64,000 nt of DNA from Phellopilus nigrolimitatus (taxonomy: Eukaryota; Basidiomycota; Agaricomycetes; Hymenochaetales; Hymenochaetaceae): positions 434,001 through 498,000 of the forward strand of contig JAJOHG010000004.1 of NCBI GenBank assembly GCA_021029095.1, read 5' to 3'. Numbering within the stretch: the first letter of the stretch is position 1; the number at the start of each line of letters is the position of its first letter. This document shows, one piece after another, positions 1 to 11,865 of the stretch. A model generated the notes under the pieces. It was given only the letters and a program-made list of their open reading frames with translations, ran no database searches and was not told the origin of the DNA. The translations under genes were made by a program, and so were the position numbers.

Positions 1-2
1 TT

Positions 3-1403
3 GAACCCACGGACAACCCTCGGAGGCGCACTGCTTCTACTGCTTCTACAGTGTCCACACAATCCTCATACGCTTATGTGTCTGATCCGGAGATATCAAG
101 CAGCTTCGCTGCGTCGCTTGACAGCGCGCAGGCGTCGGACAACGACTCGGACTTCGCGTCGCCCGAGCGGTCGCACCCTGTATCACGCGATGAGCAGCGC
201 ATGAGTGCTACTGTCCCTGCTTTCCCGCAACACGCGTTCTCGTACCCCGGGTCTCCTCAGATGCCATCTATGGAGTCGTCGCTTTCTTCGCTGGACTCAT
301 TACAGCCTGGCCACGCAGCTAAATTATTAACGATCATCTTGGTGAAAGAGCGGTCTACATATTGGCCTAGGGTTGTTGACGGGTCAATTTTGGAGTCCTA
401 TTCTCCTATTCCGCCTGCTGGACCGTTCACATTTGACCTTGACGTTGAGCAGAAGATGTACAATGTGGATCCTACGTCGCTTGGTTTGTTGGGGGAAGAG
501 TATCTCAAGGCTCGGAATATGAAAGAGGATGCGTTTGAATACTTTGTGTGAGTTCACCTGGGATTCAATCATAGAAACTATGCTGACTTATTCTTAAAAA
601 GGCGGTCGTGGCATTATATTCACACTCCGTTCTCGGCTATGCGTTTAGTTGCGCATTACCTTCCTGTCACGACAGTGGTACCGTCATCTAACCTCTCAAC
701 ACCAACTCAATCTTTGTCTTCTCCTCCGCTGCCACCTCGACGCGGGACCGTAGAATACTACGTTCAGTGCCTAGGTGGGCCTTCTGGTCTAGCACAACTT
801 TTTCTCGAGGCAGGACTCGCCCATCTCGACGGTATTGCGTCGAAACTTCTATCCACAAATTATTCGCCGCTTAACTCATTACGGAAAAACGAGCCCTCGG
901 CACCACCGACTCGCTCAGAGAGCAGCACACAGATATGGAAGCGTGACCGCGCATGTGCACGGACGTATTTCGAGCGCGCGCGCAAGCTCGCGCCTAGCAT
1001 GGATGGGGTGCCCTATCTACCGGAAGATACAGACATTCGTGGGTATGACCAGCCAGCGAGGTCGGGGCGTTCGCCGGGACGAGCAGGCGGCACAGCTCGT
1101 GAGGGCGCGCGGGGACCTGAGTTTCAGATGCCCTCGCTCTACGTGGACCAAGGGGACACGCTGCGGCCGGAAACAAGCCCGCCGAAGGTTGCAGACGAGG
1201 AAAAACCAGACTCGACCTTGCGTGTGCGAAGGCGGAGACAGCAGGCGTCGGAAGCGCTGCTCGAACGTACAAACCAGGAAGAGGACGAGGACAGTACATG
1301 GTATCTGTACCTTCCTGGCCTTGTGGGTGCGGGGACGGCGCTGCTTGTCGTCAGTGTAGTGGGGGCTCTAAGCTTCCAGTCATGGCGGAAAAATAACAAT
1401 TAG
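3..1403 (+). CDS. Tail-anchored membrane protein, 5'-partial, unknown function
   Basis: The reading frame is already open at the left edge and no ATG precedes it, so the true start lies outside the window. Exon 1 runs to 547, a 54-bp intron (548-601, GTGAGT...AAG) follows, and exon 2 runs 602-1403. The join restores a smooth frame across the segment reading EYFVRSWHYIHTPFSAMR. The protein is Ser/Pro-rich at the start, has a folded-looking middle (about residues 110-330) and a basic, charged linker. It ends with one hydrophobic segment, LPGLVGAGTALLVVSVVGAL, followed by a short basic tail. That arrangement suggests a tail-anchored protein facing the cytosol, which is inference. I do not recognise the family. 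Confidence 0.7.
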
Positions 1404-2887
1404 TCCGCCAGGAGTTCTCCTTCCGCAGTGAGTTCTCGTGTCTCGACCTGGAAACGAATGCATGTACTCACGGTAGATCTGCAAATCAGCAGACATCTCC
1501 GCTCTTCAGAAAAGTACTACTTTGGCTGCAAGCCTTGAGCGTAGGCTGCTAAGGGACATCCGCGGGCTAGGTTGTTCCTATAGCCACTGTGACGGCCGCC
1601 TCACCTTAAGGGAGGGAAGGGCCAAACGATGGATTTTCTTTACTTTCTAAGTGACGATTTGATATGAAATAATGGTTCAATCCCTTTCCCGCTGTGTTGT
1701 TTTATTTATCCCTCATGGGTTAGATTGACAACTATTAGATTTACATTCGTTTGTCACGTCCGGTCTCTCGTCGTTGTAAGTAAGCAACTGTACTATTACT
1801 CATTTTTCACATTTTGCAACCTTACAGTCTTTGTGGACGAGAAGGAGGTGAGTACTGGGCAAGACGAACAGCTATTGGTCGTAACCAGTATTTTCTGTAT
1901 TTATATATGATTATGTATCACCGTTCCTACGACACGCATCGACCTGCGCTTCTTGCTTCTGTTACCATCCACCCATCTTCTCTCAGGGCGTGAATTTGGA
2001 CTTCATACGCCTTCCGGCTTGCAGACTCTCCCGTTACTCGGAAATCACATTTAATCTGGTTTTTGCTAGCAAGTCGTGACTTTTGCCAGCGGCAGCGTGA
2101 GTCCTCTTGCATGAAGAGAGCTACCAGACATCTGCCTAGTAATACCAGAGACGTCTTAAATCAACAGCCCCCACCAGAGATGAATCAACGAGGTTAGGGA
2201 CCGTGCCGACTCGGTAGACAAAGAACCAGACGACCCCGCTTCGGGAAATGCGAGTGGTAGCATCAAAAATCGACAGAAGAAACGCAAAGCAATGTCCCCA
2301 AGAGAATGAAGAGCGAGCGCACGCGCCCAGACGTGCAGCTTATTGTCCCCTCCATGGCTGACAAAATAACATTGCTTGCTCCGAAGCGTACTATTTCTGC
2401 ACGCCAAGTCTACCGTCTGTATACACTTTCCAGGATGCAATAGATTGCTATGTGCGTATAGAGATGGCCACAACATGCTGTAGAGGTCGCCCGGGTGGAG
2501 CCATTCGCTGCCCAACGAGAAAGCTACGACATTGACGTGCGACGCATGCACGCGTAGAGTATGCGACGGCGCGTGCATTGCTTCGAGGTGGTCGTGGTCG
2601 GCTGCAAGGAGGATCGACGCCACTGCCAGAGCTAAATGCAGACGCTGCTTATAGCGAATCCAACCTGGTCGCGTCCACCATGCCCCGCACAATAAAAACT
2701 GGCTAGCAATACAGGACATCCTAATTACTTTCAGCGATGATGATGAAAAACTCGAATCACTATTGTTTTCTGTCGATGAGGATGGGACGGTAAGTCAGCT
2801 ACTGTATTAGCGCCTAGATTTGACCTTTCCTAACGCAAGGAAAGCAGTTTGGAACGCCGCGAACCTCGTCGAAAGGTATCTGTTATG
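1404..2887. other. Intergenic, no supported gene
   Basis: The 3' flanks of the two neighbouring genes, which converge here. The longest open frame (2156-2719, minus, 187 codons) has no domain signal and an unnatural composition rich in Leu, His and Ser, so it is not called. Confidence 0.6.
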
Positions 2888-3556
2888 CTATGATATATCA
2901 GAAACCGTATCCTTGACTGTCTCCCAAAAAGCCATCCAGCTCGCGTAATTGTCGTTGACCGTGTCGTATACTGCCGTCCAATCGCGGCACGTATGAGTCA
3001 CCTCAACCCCTGTCCCTTTTTCGGCGTGGCTTTCCACGGGCTCAAGCGTCAGGTCTGAACCACACAAGATCATCTGCCGTATGTAGTTCATGCAATGTTG
3101 CAGGTGCGGGAGCGTTGCGACGGGGTCGTCGGGGTTGTCGAGCGCACGACGCATCTTATCGACGCAGTGTAGCTGGTGAAACATCGACACGCAGAGGATG
3201 CGTCGCTCAGCACCGAGACGGACGAAACCGAACCCGTCAGGATAGACGCGGTTCCATGCTGCCTCCGCGTCTGGTCCGTGGATGGGGAAGTTTGCCGTGT
3301 TGTTTGTGAACATCCTGTCTACGAGCGCGAGGGTGCGGTCGAGAGGCAGGAGTTCGGGGAAGTCGTTTCCGACATAACCTGGATTTGCAATTAGTGAGAA
3401 CCGTTTATGAAAATAAGGTGACATACTGTACGTCTCTGCGTTTCGCAATTCGTTGAATGCTCCTAGTCTCTTGACTATCAGTACAAGATTGACGAGGGAC
3501 AGAATGAGGAGGAAGAGGATGCTAGGCAGCAAGGAGCTTTTCATGTTAGACCACAT
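2888..3556 (-). CDS. UstYa-like (DUF3328) protein
   Basis: Starts at 3556. The uninterrupted frame gives 222 codons, but an in-frame 48-bp intron is likely at 3379-3426 (GTATGT...CAG, branch CTAAT). Removing it gives 206 aa and joins ETYS directly to YVGNDFPELL, the spacing expected in the family. The features seen are an N-terminal membrane segment (about residues 8-27) and two copper-binding-type motifs, HQLHC and HLQHC, the second followed by NYIRQMILC. UstYa-family proteins are membrane-anchored oxidases or cyclases that modify ribosomally made peptides and other fungal metabolites. No peptide precursor gene is visible nearby, so its substrate is unknown. It converges with the gene at 1-1403. 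Confidence 0.85.
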   Translation of the reverse strand: MWSNMKSSLLPSILFLLILSLVNLVLIVKRLGAFNELRNAETYSMSPYFHKRFSLIANPGYVGNDFPELLPLDRTLALVDRMFTNNTANFPIHGPDAEAAWNRVYPDGFGFVRLGAERRILCVSMFHQLHCVDKMRRALDNPDDPVATLPHLQHCMNYIRQMILCGSDLTLEPVESHAEKGTGVEVTHTCRDWTAVYDTVNDNYASWMAFWETVKDTVSDIS

Positions 3557-4371
3557 CGTCGTCGTCGTGGGGAAAGAGCTACGACCTCTGCCTCCGAGGA
3601 AGGATCTCCGCGCAATTTAGCTCCGCGTTCCTCTGACAGACAATAACTCGCATTGACAGCGACACACGCTGAAATGCAAGTATGGTTACTAAATTAGGCA
3701 ATACAATTGAAAGCAGCCTTCCGTCTTACTCCTTAACAACGCCCACGATTAAGGGCGACTTTCCCTCCGGTCATGTACAGCAGTTGTGGTTGATCGTCGT
3801 CATTCTCACCTTTGTCACGCCCAGCGTCTTCCTGCCTATTTACATACCCGCTCCTCCCAACATGCCTCTCACGGTGGAAGTGCTTAAGATTAGCAATAGG
3901 CCTTAGTCCACGCAGGTCGCTCTCAGCACGCAGGACTCGATTAATTTCCGGCCCGACTTCGCCCGAGGGTGCTACATAGAGGTACGCAATTATTCACCGG
4001 GAGGACGGCTATATCAGTCTCGGTGGGGATTCCAACAGGCGCCGTTATCACCTCGCCATGTTCCGCGCCTTTGCTTGGGCCGTTCGGATATCCAGCTCGA
4101 GTAGATACGGAGTGAGTACGGCGAGAAGTCGGTGCATTCCGTCACCACGCACAACAATTTTTGAGGCTGGAAGAAAGTGTACACGAAGGTTGAAAGATTC
4201 CAGACTCAGATCCAGCTTGGAATTGATTGGTGAACATATCGCTTCCTATGATTTTATGAGAATCGTTACTTCATTCATGCTCTGAAACAACATGTGCGTA
4301 AGAATAATACACTAGACTTTTGAACATCATCGCTTGTCATCAGCACTTTTCGTGACCACTTCATTTATGAC
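3557..4371. other. Intergenic between UstYa-like and GH115 genes
   Basis: The 5' flank of the UstYa-like gene and the 3' flank of the GH115 gene. A 74-codon plus-strand frame at 3682-3906 has one hydrophobic stretch but no start context, intron or family signal that would support it. Confidence 0.5.
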
Positions 4372-7300
4372 TCAAAGGCGGATGCTCTCCGGTGGACCCA
4401 GATAGCTCGGACGGACTCCTCCGGTATCTAAAGAATTTCAATATTTAAAATTATTCCCGATCAAACTCGATACAACTCACCTATCACGATTTTTTGGACA
4501 ACGACTGCGGGCTCAACCATCCAAAGCTATAGCAAATCTATTGAGTTTTATCCAAAACGCGCTGTTTTCCACTCTAACCTTCAAGGTATGCGCGCCAGGC
4601 GACGCCGTCCAGTTCGTAACCACACTTACAATCGCGTTCGCTACAAACCCGTCATTTCCATCCCATTGCGCCGGAAGCGTACCTGGGGCAGATGGGGGGA
4701 TAAAGGCGACCGTTTGAGGCACCTGACTATCCATCTGAACAGCGATCTTAATCGGCCTGTCCGGACCCATGCTATTTAGCGAAGGTGAGACGAGTACTGT
4801 GGCTGAGACGTTTCCTGCGTCGTTGATAGTATTAAAATTGAGGAAGTCGTATTCGCTGAAAAGAGCGATATGAGATTCTTCACATTATAAGGATATTACC
4901 ATCACAGTTTGCACTTACATGCTAGGACCTGAGCCAGCTGTGAAGTTGTTAAAGTCGTTTCCGGTCCGCGGCCACGGGGTCACTCCTGACAGAGTCTTGC
5001 CGTAGCCCGGCAGCTCGACCCAGGTAATACCAGATACACTCGTGTTCCTCGACGCATGCGGCGCTTCGATAGAAATTCCGCCATCACCTTCCACGAAACC
5101 TGTCTTCTATTGCTTAATTAACTGTTTTATTTGATAATGGAAAATCAGGACCTTCAAATCCACTCGGCGCTACCGTGTGATTTGCCACGAAGTAAGCAGG
5201 CGAGCTCATGGGTGGCTGGTCTTGGACGGTCGCGTTGAAGTTTATCTGCGCAGCTTGCGCGCCCGTCACCTGACTCCAATCGACAGTTGCCTCAACACGT
5301 ACTTCAGGATTGGAGGGCGAAACAGAGCCCTGGCTAGGCGTGAGTATCAGCCATGAAACATTCGAGGTTGCTGTGAACGTGAACGGAGATGGACCGCCGG
5401 CACCGATGTCTATGTAACGCGAGTTTAGTGGGACAAAGGAGTCGAGCGTGATGGTCGGCGGCGGGCAGCTGTACCCTGCAGCACATTGGTTAGGGTTGTC
5501 TCCCGGCCTAGATATATTAATCAGAAAGAGATTAATATGGGATAACGGTCATTTGTGCACACCAAGTTCCTTTCGTGCCTTCGGGTGAGATACGCATAGC
5601 GCCTGGTAAAGCCTGTTTTTTGGATTGCAGCCGGGATATAGGCGGCATTCTAGAGTTAAGTATGAGCATAAAATTAATTTGTGTCATGTGGAAACCTACG
5701 TGTCAGCCATCGGTTGCTGCCAATAAAAGTACTGGACATGAGTTTGATCCATCATACTGCACAACGTTAGTCGGTGTCCCTCGAAGTGCAACACGATACG
5801 CACTGATCCCATTTTCCATCCAGAAGTTGGTGATATTCCGTTTCAAGCTCGTAGTCCTGCTCAAACAGCTCCTCGACCTGATCTGCGAAATCATTGGCAC
5901 TGAGACGAGCCTGGGATACTCGTAAGTTATTTATTCCTTGGGAAACCCACATCTTCGTGAGCGTCGAGCTTGCAAGAATGGGATGCTGAACTGTCTCGAA
6001 AAAGGCGGGCTGGAAATCTGATGAAAGACTATTGTAGATTTCTGTGGAGGCATTGAGAAGCGCGTCCCATGCAGTAACAACATTTTCGGCCCTTAAAAAT
6101 GTAACGATAAATCGATAGTTCAGGAGATTAGAAATAAACAGAACTTACTCTCTGTAGTCAGTCAAACTGAACGTCGTGCCGTTCAGCAGCTCGGGCTTCC
6201 GCCTGTTGTTCCACCTCGTGAGGTTAGTCATGATATTCGCCACTTCGTTCGCTGTTTCTACTGGCAAGTCGAATTCTCGTTGCGCCCATTGTGAGACGAA
6301 GGTGTCCAGATTATCGAACGACCATCGTGAAGAGTTCCAGCCGTAAGTAAGGAAGAACTCAGTGTTCAGCTCATATGGCTTCAAGTCACCGACGTTCAAG
6401 ATCCAGATTCGGGTCGCCTGACGATCAATGGCAAATGAAAGTTGTTCAAATGTCTGGGGGAAAATAATACAGTGCATATTAATAAACTAAATGGATAAAA
6501 ACTTGTTTTTGCTGACCTTCGACATTTGTGAGCTCTATTATTTCTCGTCAGTGATTGAAACGGATTGAGAATATGCGACGCACTGTAATCCATTTGTAAT
6601 CCCTCGGATCACCAACCTAATCTTTGTTTAATGATCCGTCTTTAATGTCTGCGCAATGCTCCACTCACATAGTCGTACTGAGACAACGGTCAGAGAGCAT
6701 GCTCAAGAAGCGTCCGTGGGAGGGGAGAAGAAAGAGAGCTTACATGATAATAGACGCCCGCTCCCCCAGTTCTGTTGAATTCGCTCGGAACGGGTAAGCG
6801 TATCATGTTTCCCCAGCTGAAACAATATTGAGTAATATCCAAGTGAATAAAAGCGGAATTATCCTTGCTTGTCGTCACACCAGAGCAGGGTGATATCGTC
6901 AGGAGGTTGCAAACCATCATAGTAATAGCCCAGCACCTCTTTATCTAGGATGTTGAAAAGAAGGAGGGATGATGTAATTAAGTAGGACCGATGAAGCTGT
7001 CGTTCGACTGACACAGAGCCCACATTTGCGGGATATTTGTGACGTCCGTCTCGTTGTAGACGTCCATTAATATCTGACGCTGATCTGAAATGACCTTCTC
7101 CAGGACGGCAATGCCCGAATCTGCTGGCAAGGCCACTAGATACACCGTGTGAGGAGATCCAGAAAACGATCAGTAAGTTAACTCACAATCGCCGTCTCCT
7201 CGCATGCCCACAGTAAAAATGTTTTCATACGGTTTCGCGCGGATAGTTCCGTTGACCCAGAAGTTATAAATGTTCTGCGAGTTCATGGAATAATCCCACG

Positions 7301-8487
7301 GTCCGATTCCAAACAGTCCCCATTCCACTGGGATGGAGCGCATCATAGGCTCTTCGTGGCTGCAGGGGAATTTCGGGTGAGGCAGGAGGCAGACAAAAAA
7401 TCATATACTGTGTCTACCTCGTGCCCATAACGATCCCGTACCAGTCTGCTAAAGGCTGATTTTGAGTATCATCAACTCCGAATGCACTGGGGAACCAATC
7501 AGAAAGCGTATAGGACTATTATCATGACTCTCATTACCTGGTCCATTGTGCTGAGAAGGACGACTAAGTTTAACGAAGTAGCGAGTAGAGTAAAAGACAA
7601 ACCTGGCCATAAATAATTCCCCTTGAGTCGTAAGATGAGCTCGAATCTGAATTTTAAAATGGATAAAAATATGTTAACTCAAACTCGAGAAACTACATAG
7701 CTGCAGCTTACAGCTTAGTATAAAAGAAGTGATTGAATGGAGATCCTGTTAGAGCGGCCCCGGTTCCGTTGGTGAACTTTTCCATAGCCCAATTTTGCAA
7801 AGCGGGTTGCTCATCATTAAGAAAGATGCCGCGGTATTTGATTGTAGGTTCACCATGGGAGCATCCGGTACTCTGGATGGAGATATCAGAGTTTTGCGTT
7901 GTCGGAACGTCCGCCCACCTGTCGATACTGTCAGAAAAAGAAACCTCAGGAAGAAAGCCTCGAACATCATACCAGTACCACGGCGAGACACCAAACTGCT
8001 CGGAAAGGTCGTACATAGCATAAATCGTTCCGCGTTTGTCTGCACCGATGATAACATATGCACTTGATATTCCTGGAAGCGGGTTGGCTATCTCCTTCGT
8101 CATGAACGCCTCCCAGGAGCCTGAGATCGACGACACGTCCAGGCCGGTGTGATTCAAAATCGCAGAAATGAGCGAGGATCTGCCAAGTGTACCGATGATG
8201 ACGGGCGGCGTAGAGCTTGTTACCGTGGATGTGACATTCATCAGGTTTGGCGAAACACCAGTAACCTTTTCGACATCGGAAACGAAGTCGCCCGCTGTGC
8301 GTTGTACGCCAGGCCATTCATCCTCGGAGATGAAAAATGGAGCTGCCTTGCCGCTGCGCACGACCGAAAATGCGGATGGTGTAGAATTGAACGTAACACA
8401 TATATCTTGGCCTATAGCGCGTACCAGGGACAAGATAGACAGGCATCCCAGGAAAGGAGCAAGAAATCGAACACCGAGAAAACGCAT
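4372..8487 (-). CDS. Secreted GH115 xylan alpha-1,2-glucuronidase
   Basis: A 21-exon model encodes 1001 aa. Exons: 8487-7973, 7918-7712, 7646-7603, 7550-7538, 7486-7418, 7359-7187, 7135-7013, 6944-6869, 6816-6744, 6677-6669, 6616-6584, 6534-6517, 6453-6149, 6091-5804, 5756-5700, 5649-5563, 5507-5152, 5099-4919, 4855-4579, 4526-4481, 4427-4372. Three exons are only 9, 13 and 18 nt. Splicing creates family-typical strings: SPWYWWADVP (about residue 170), NYLWPAQWTSAFG, DDNWGNMIRLP, YDYVGDPRDYKWI, KWDHMMDQTH and the C-terminal GGVRPSYLGPPES. An N-terminal signal peptide (about residues 1-25) indicates secretion. GH115 enzymes remove (4-O-methyl)glucuronic acid from xylan. Intron 8 uses a GC donor (6868-6867). 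The promoter and 5' two thirds are duplicated in inverted orientation near 60468-63839. Confidence 0.93.
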
Positions 8488-8935
8488 CACAGATTTGAGA
8501 TGAGTCGTCTTGTGCTCTGTTCTCCATGGCTCTGCGATTTAAGTAGAGAATTCGTCCGGGTGTGACCATAATACTCATCTCCGGGCCATTGACGGGTCGT
8601 CGAGCCTACAACTCGTGACCGTTCGAACGGCTTCTTCGCAAAAGTAAGATTCACCGATGCCGCTGTAAAAGATGGTCCAGGCAGGTCGTACCTGGAAGAT
8701 ATTGGCAGTACCAAAAGTGCTAATCAGCTGGTATCATAGTTATTTTCGATTTCCAGTCATTTGACTGAAACAACGAGAGCTATGTCTGACGAGATGATTC
8801 ATAGATTGAAATGCAAGTCAAGGCCAGGAAGTTTGCAACGTCACGAGTGACTCAGAGTCTATGACGACCGCTATAGCCGACGGGCCGGGTCACCACGTGC
8901 TGGACCGACCACTACAAGCCAAGCTAATAACAGTC
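5562..8935 (-). repeat. Left arm of inverted GH115 duplication
   Basis: Reverse-complement similarity to about 60468-63839 runs from roughly 450 bp upstream of the GH115 start codon to the end of exon 16, introns included. Matching stops at the exon 16/intron 16 junction. The two arms lie about 52 kb apart and point toward each other. Confidence 0.85.
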
Positions 8936-9162
8936 TTTATTTCAAGTCAAAGCTCGGGGAAATTTTGAGCTCACGTTTTCCGTATTTTCAAGCATAGCAC
9001 GACAGCTGATTATACTCATGTTTCTCGTCTTGATGGTATACCGCACCAGGCATCTTAATATACTTGCTCCGAGTATACTCCGTCCGGGTCGAAGCCACCA
9101 GAGTCACGGTAACATAAATCACGTGTCGTGTGACAAGACGTGTTTGACTTCTTTTATTAAAT

Positions 9163-9850
9163 TGAGGGGAGGCAATCCCTGCCAAAAGAGTGTGCACGCT
9201 TTGTAATCTGACAAATGATCGGCACTTGCCAATTTAAGAAATTTCGGTGGCAAAGGTTTACAGATGGCCAACTTGACACAATCCAGCCACTCCGTGCTGA
9301 TTCTCTTTGACAAAAAATCATAAAACCATATTTTAAGGCTATACATACAGTATATAATTTAAATCATGTGAATTTTTATGAAAAAAAGATTTGTAGCAGA
9401 GAAAAGAGCAGGAGGTGAGCGCGTTTTCGACGGTCACGTGACCTAGCGCATGCAGAAATGGCCGCGCATACGTGCAAATGCGCAGAACGATTTTTTGAGC
9501 TCAATTCTCCACCTTTTTTCACGATTTAAAGTGATAAATGCTCGGGTGATATGGGGCTGGGAGGTCTATTTTGTCGATTTTTTAATTTCGCCCTTAAAGT
9601 GTCAAAACAGCCATGTAAGGCCACTGTTTTGACACTTTAAGGTCGAAATTAAAAAATCGACAAAATAGACCTCCCAGCCCCATATCACCCGAGCATTTAC
9701 CACTTTATATCGTAAAAAAAGGTGGAGAATTGAGCTCAAAAAATCGTTCTGTAACTTTTCTTTCACTCAAGAGCCGCAAAATGTCCGTTTTTGGTAGACA
9801 TGTAAACAACTACAAATACACACTCTTTTGGCAGGGATTGCCTCCCCTCA
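9163..9850. mobile_element. Foldback non-autonomous DNA transposon (MITE-like)
   Basis: A perfect 32-bp terminal inverted repeat, beginning TGAGGGGAGGCAATCCCTGC, sits at 9163-9194 and, inverted, at 9819-9850. The sequence TAAAT directly flanks both ends (9158-9162 and 9851-9855) and looks like a 5-bp target-site duplication. Inside are two arms of about 128 bp (9483-9610 and 9624-9751), nearly perfect reverse complements around a 13-bp loop. No transposase is encoded. I do not assign a superfamily, because this repeat start and duplication length do not match one I know. Confidence 0.85.
9483..9751. repeat. 128-bp near-perfect inverted repeat (hairpin)
   Basis: Arm 9483-9610 pairs with arm 9624-9751 with only a handful of mismatches. 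A transcript across it would form a long double-stranded stem. It occupies the centre of the foldback element. Confidence 0.9.
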
Positions 9851-9855
9851 TAAAT

Positions 9856-10291
9856 TATTTTGTCTTACACGTTGCTTTCTTCTCCACTTACCAAAGTTTT
9901 AGGAACGCTTCTTGTATCTATATTCAGTGGATTATGAGACTCAATTTATCTCACAGCAACTACACAGGGCAAGTACTCCACGAAATGGAGTCCTGAAAAG
10001 ATCTCGAAGACTTGATTGAAGATACGTAAATGTCCAAGTTGCCGCAGCCACAAAGCGTGCCGATCTCTTTGTGTTTGCCACGGGCCCCAGGCCAAAGCTC
10101 GCTTGTGGCTGATGTTCATCCTGGGCCACCATTTGGTTTTGTATAAGGAGCGTGTCTTCTGGAGCTCTTCTAGCATTGACCCTCTAGTTTTGATTCCCCA
10201 ACATCGATTCCTAGTAAGTCTCGCAGTCTTCTTAGCACAGATTGACATATGCGCTGACTCCGCCGACAAGATTTTGCGCAAACAAGTAACA
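9856..10291. other. Upstream region of the disordered-protein gene
   Basis: No separate gene seen. An open frame continues upstream of the ATG at 10292 as far as 10016, but its composition changes (Cys, His, Trp and Arg rich) and it is better read as 5' leader. Confidence 0.5.
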
Positions 10292-11293
10292 ATGGCTCAA
10301 ACCGAACAACCTCTTCCGCCCTCTCCCTCTGATACGATACTGCAGAAGTCCGAGACCGCCGAGACCAGCTCGCTAAACTCTGTAACTACGGACCCGGAAG
10401 CCAGTCATGAACAGACGAGCACCGGCTTTGGCGACACTCTTTCTGAAATCAAACCCGATGACGATGACGATGACAACGCGGATTCAGCTACAGAATGCTC
10501 TTCCACAGAAGATCTCGGAATTCTCGAACCAGAATCTGCTGATCTGCAGTCTCCGGCTGGGTCAGGAACGAGTCATCGAAATAGCTGGGTCGCGACTGAA
10601 AGTCTGGGCCATCTCATGTTCCCAACTGCGACAGGCGAAGTCGATGAAGAAGCTCTGCAGGAAGCGCTTCAAGCGCAGCTTTCGGACTTGGACTTGGTTG
10701 AATCCGGATCGGGGCAGCACAACTGTTCAGACGCGGAGGAAGATCCGAATGGAACACCGTTCTCACCTCCGCCTCGCCCTTCGCTTTCTCTCTGGGACAC
10801 AGACTCGGAAGATGATTCCGTCGAAGAGTTCGGGGACTTTAGCTCGTATCTTTCTCCAGCACAGAGTGAAAGTATCGAAGGGTCGGAAGATGAAGCGTCG
10901 CCGCCACCGTCGCCACCGCCGTCCCCGTCTCCATCTCCATCTCCATCCCCGTCCCCATCCCCGTCTTCGTCCCCGTCCCCGTCCCCGCTGGCCGCGGACG
11001 CAGATTTGGTGGAGTTCGGAGAGGATTACAGCACCACCCCCGAGCTTTGCCCTGCTTCCGAGACATGGGATGAAGACTTTGGCGAGTTCCTGAAGGCACC
11101 TTTCGCGCTTCCCGCCAAGTTCAGAGTCCGGGACGACATCTGCCCGCTCGAGTGCCCAAGCCCTGATACCCCCAGACGGGTCACGACGATTCCGGACCCG
11201 CCTGTGCTCAACCTCAGCTCAGCGAAAGCAACAAACAGTGGCGGGAGGATGGCTGTGATGCGGAGGCGCTTCGCTCTACAAATTTCTACTTAA
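10292..11293 (+). CDS. Acidic disordered protein with FG[D/E]F motifs
   Basis: Single exon, 333 aa. The start was put at the ATG beginning MAQTEQPLPP because the coding character changes sharply there. The protein is almost entirely low-complexity. It has acidic runs including six Asp in a row, a proline-serine block (PSPSPSPS, about residues 205-235) and a basic C-terminus. Two short motifs stand out: EEFGDFSSYL and DEDFGEFLKAPF. Acidic-FG[D/E]-aromatic motifs of this kind bind clathrin-adaptor ear domains in proteins such as aftiphilin, so a vesicle-coat accessory role is possible but unproven. The family is otherwise unrecognised. Confidence 0.6.
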   Translation: MAQTEQPLPPSPSDTILQKSETAETSSLNSVTTDPEASHEQTSTGFGDTLSEIKPDDDDDDNADSATECSSTEDLGILEPESADLQSPAGSGTSHRNSWVATESLGHLMFPTATGEVDEEALQEALQAQLSDLDLVESGSGQHNCSDAEEDPNGTPFSPPPRPSLSLWDTDSEDDSVEEFGDFSSYLSPAQSESIEGSEDEASPPPSPPPSPSPSPSPSPSPSPSSSPSPSPLAADADLVEFGEDYSTTPELCPASETWDEDFGEFLKAPFALPAKFRVRDDICPLECPSPDTPRRVTTIPDPPVLNLSSAKATNSGGRMAVMRRRFALQIST

Positions 11294-11865
11294 CCTTCGT
11301 ATCCCTTCACCTCCAACGCGACTCAGTCACACAACCAGAACAATGCCCGCCTTTTCCATGTTTTACGGACCGAACTTCTCATAGACTCACTCAAAATATA
11401 TCTGTACCGCGTTCATAGTTCTTTTGGTAGAAGACTCCTGCATACTAATATACATACATGCATGCTCTGCAATCAAGTTTACACCCTTCTAAGCATACTG
11501 AATCTTTGTGGTGTCTTTTCTTCGACGCATTTACTCAATGAAAGCCTGCCGGCTGCACACTACTCTGGTTACAGCAATTTTGATTCTGTTATTTTGCCAA
11601 CTTTGTTACTCCGCTGTGAATAAGAGCCAGTATTTACAAACGATATATTGCATGATATAGCAACCCTGAGATCCTCTTTTCTGACAGTAGTGGTTTCATG
11701 TAAATATCTGCAACAATTGCTGAGATGCAATGCATACAAAGGTGCGTCATGCTGGTTATATGCTATTTTGTCCTAAATAGGAAATAAACTGCGAACGTAT
11801 GACTTGTCAACCGAACTGAGTTTGTGCGTCTTGTTCTTAGCTCGCCACCATTGAGGTTGCGTGCT
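11294..11865. other. Intergenic, no gene seen
   Basis: AT-richer 3' flank of the preceding gene, leading up to the left edge of duplicated block A. Confidence 0.6.

Noticed and set aside
2156..2719. 187-codon minus-strand open frame
   Set aside because: No domain, no similarity to neighbours and implausible composition; probably a chance frame.
10016..10291. 92-codon N-terminal extension of the 10292 gene
   Set aside because: Composition differs sharply from the rest, and the downstream ATG begins the acidic, Ser/Pro-rich protein.
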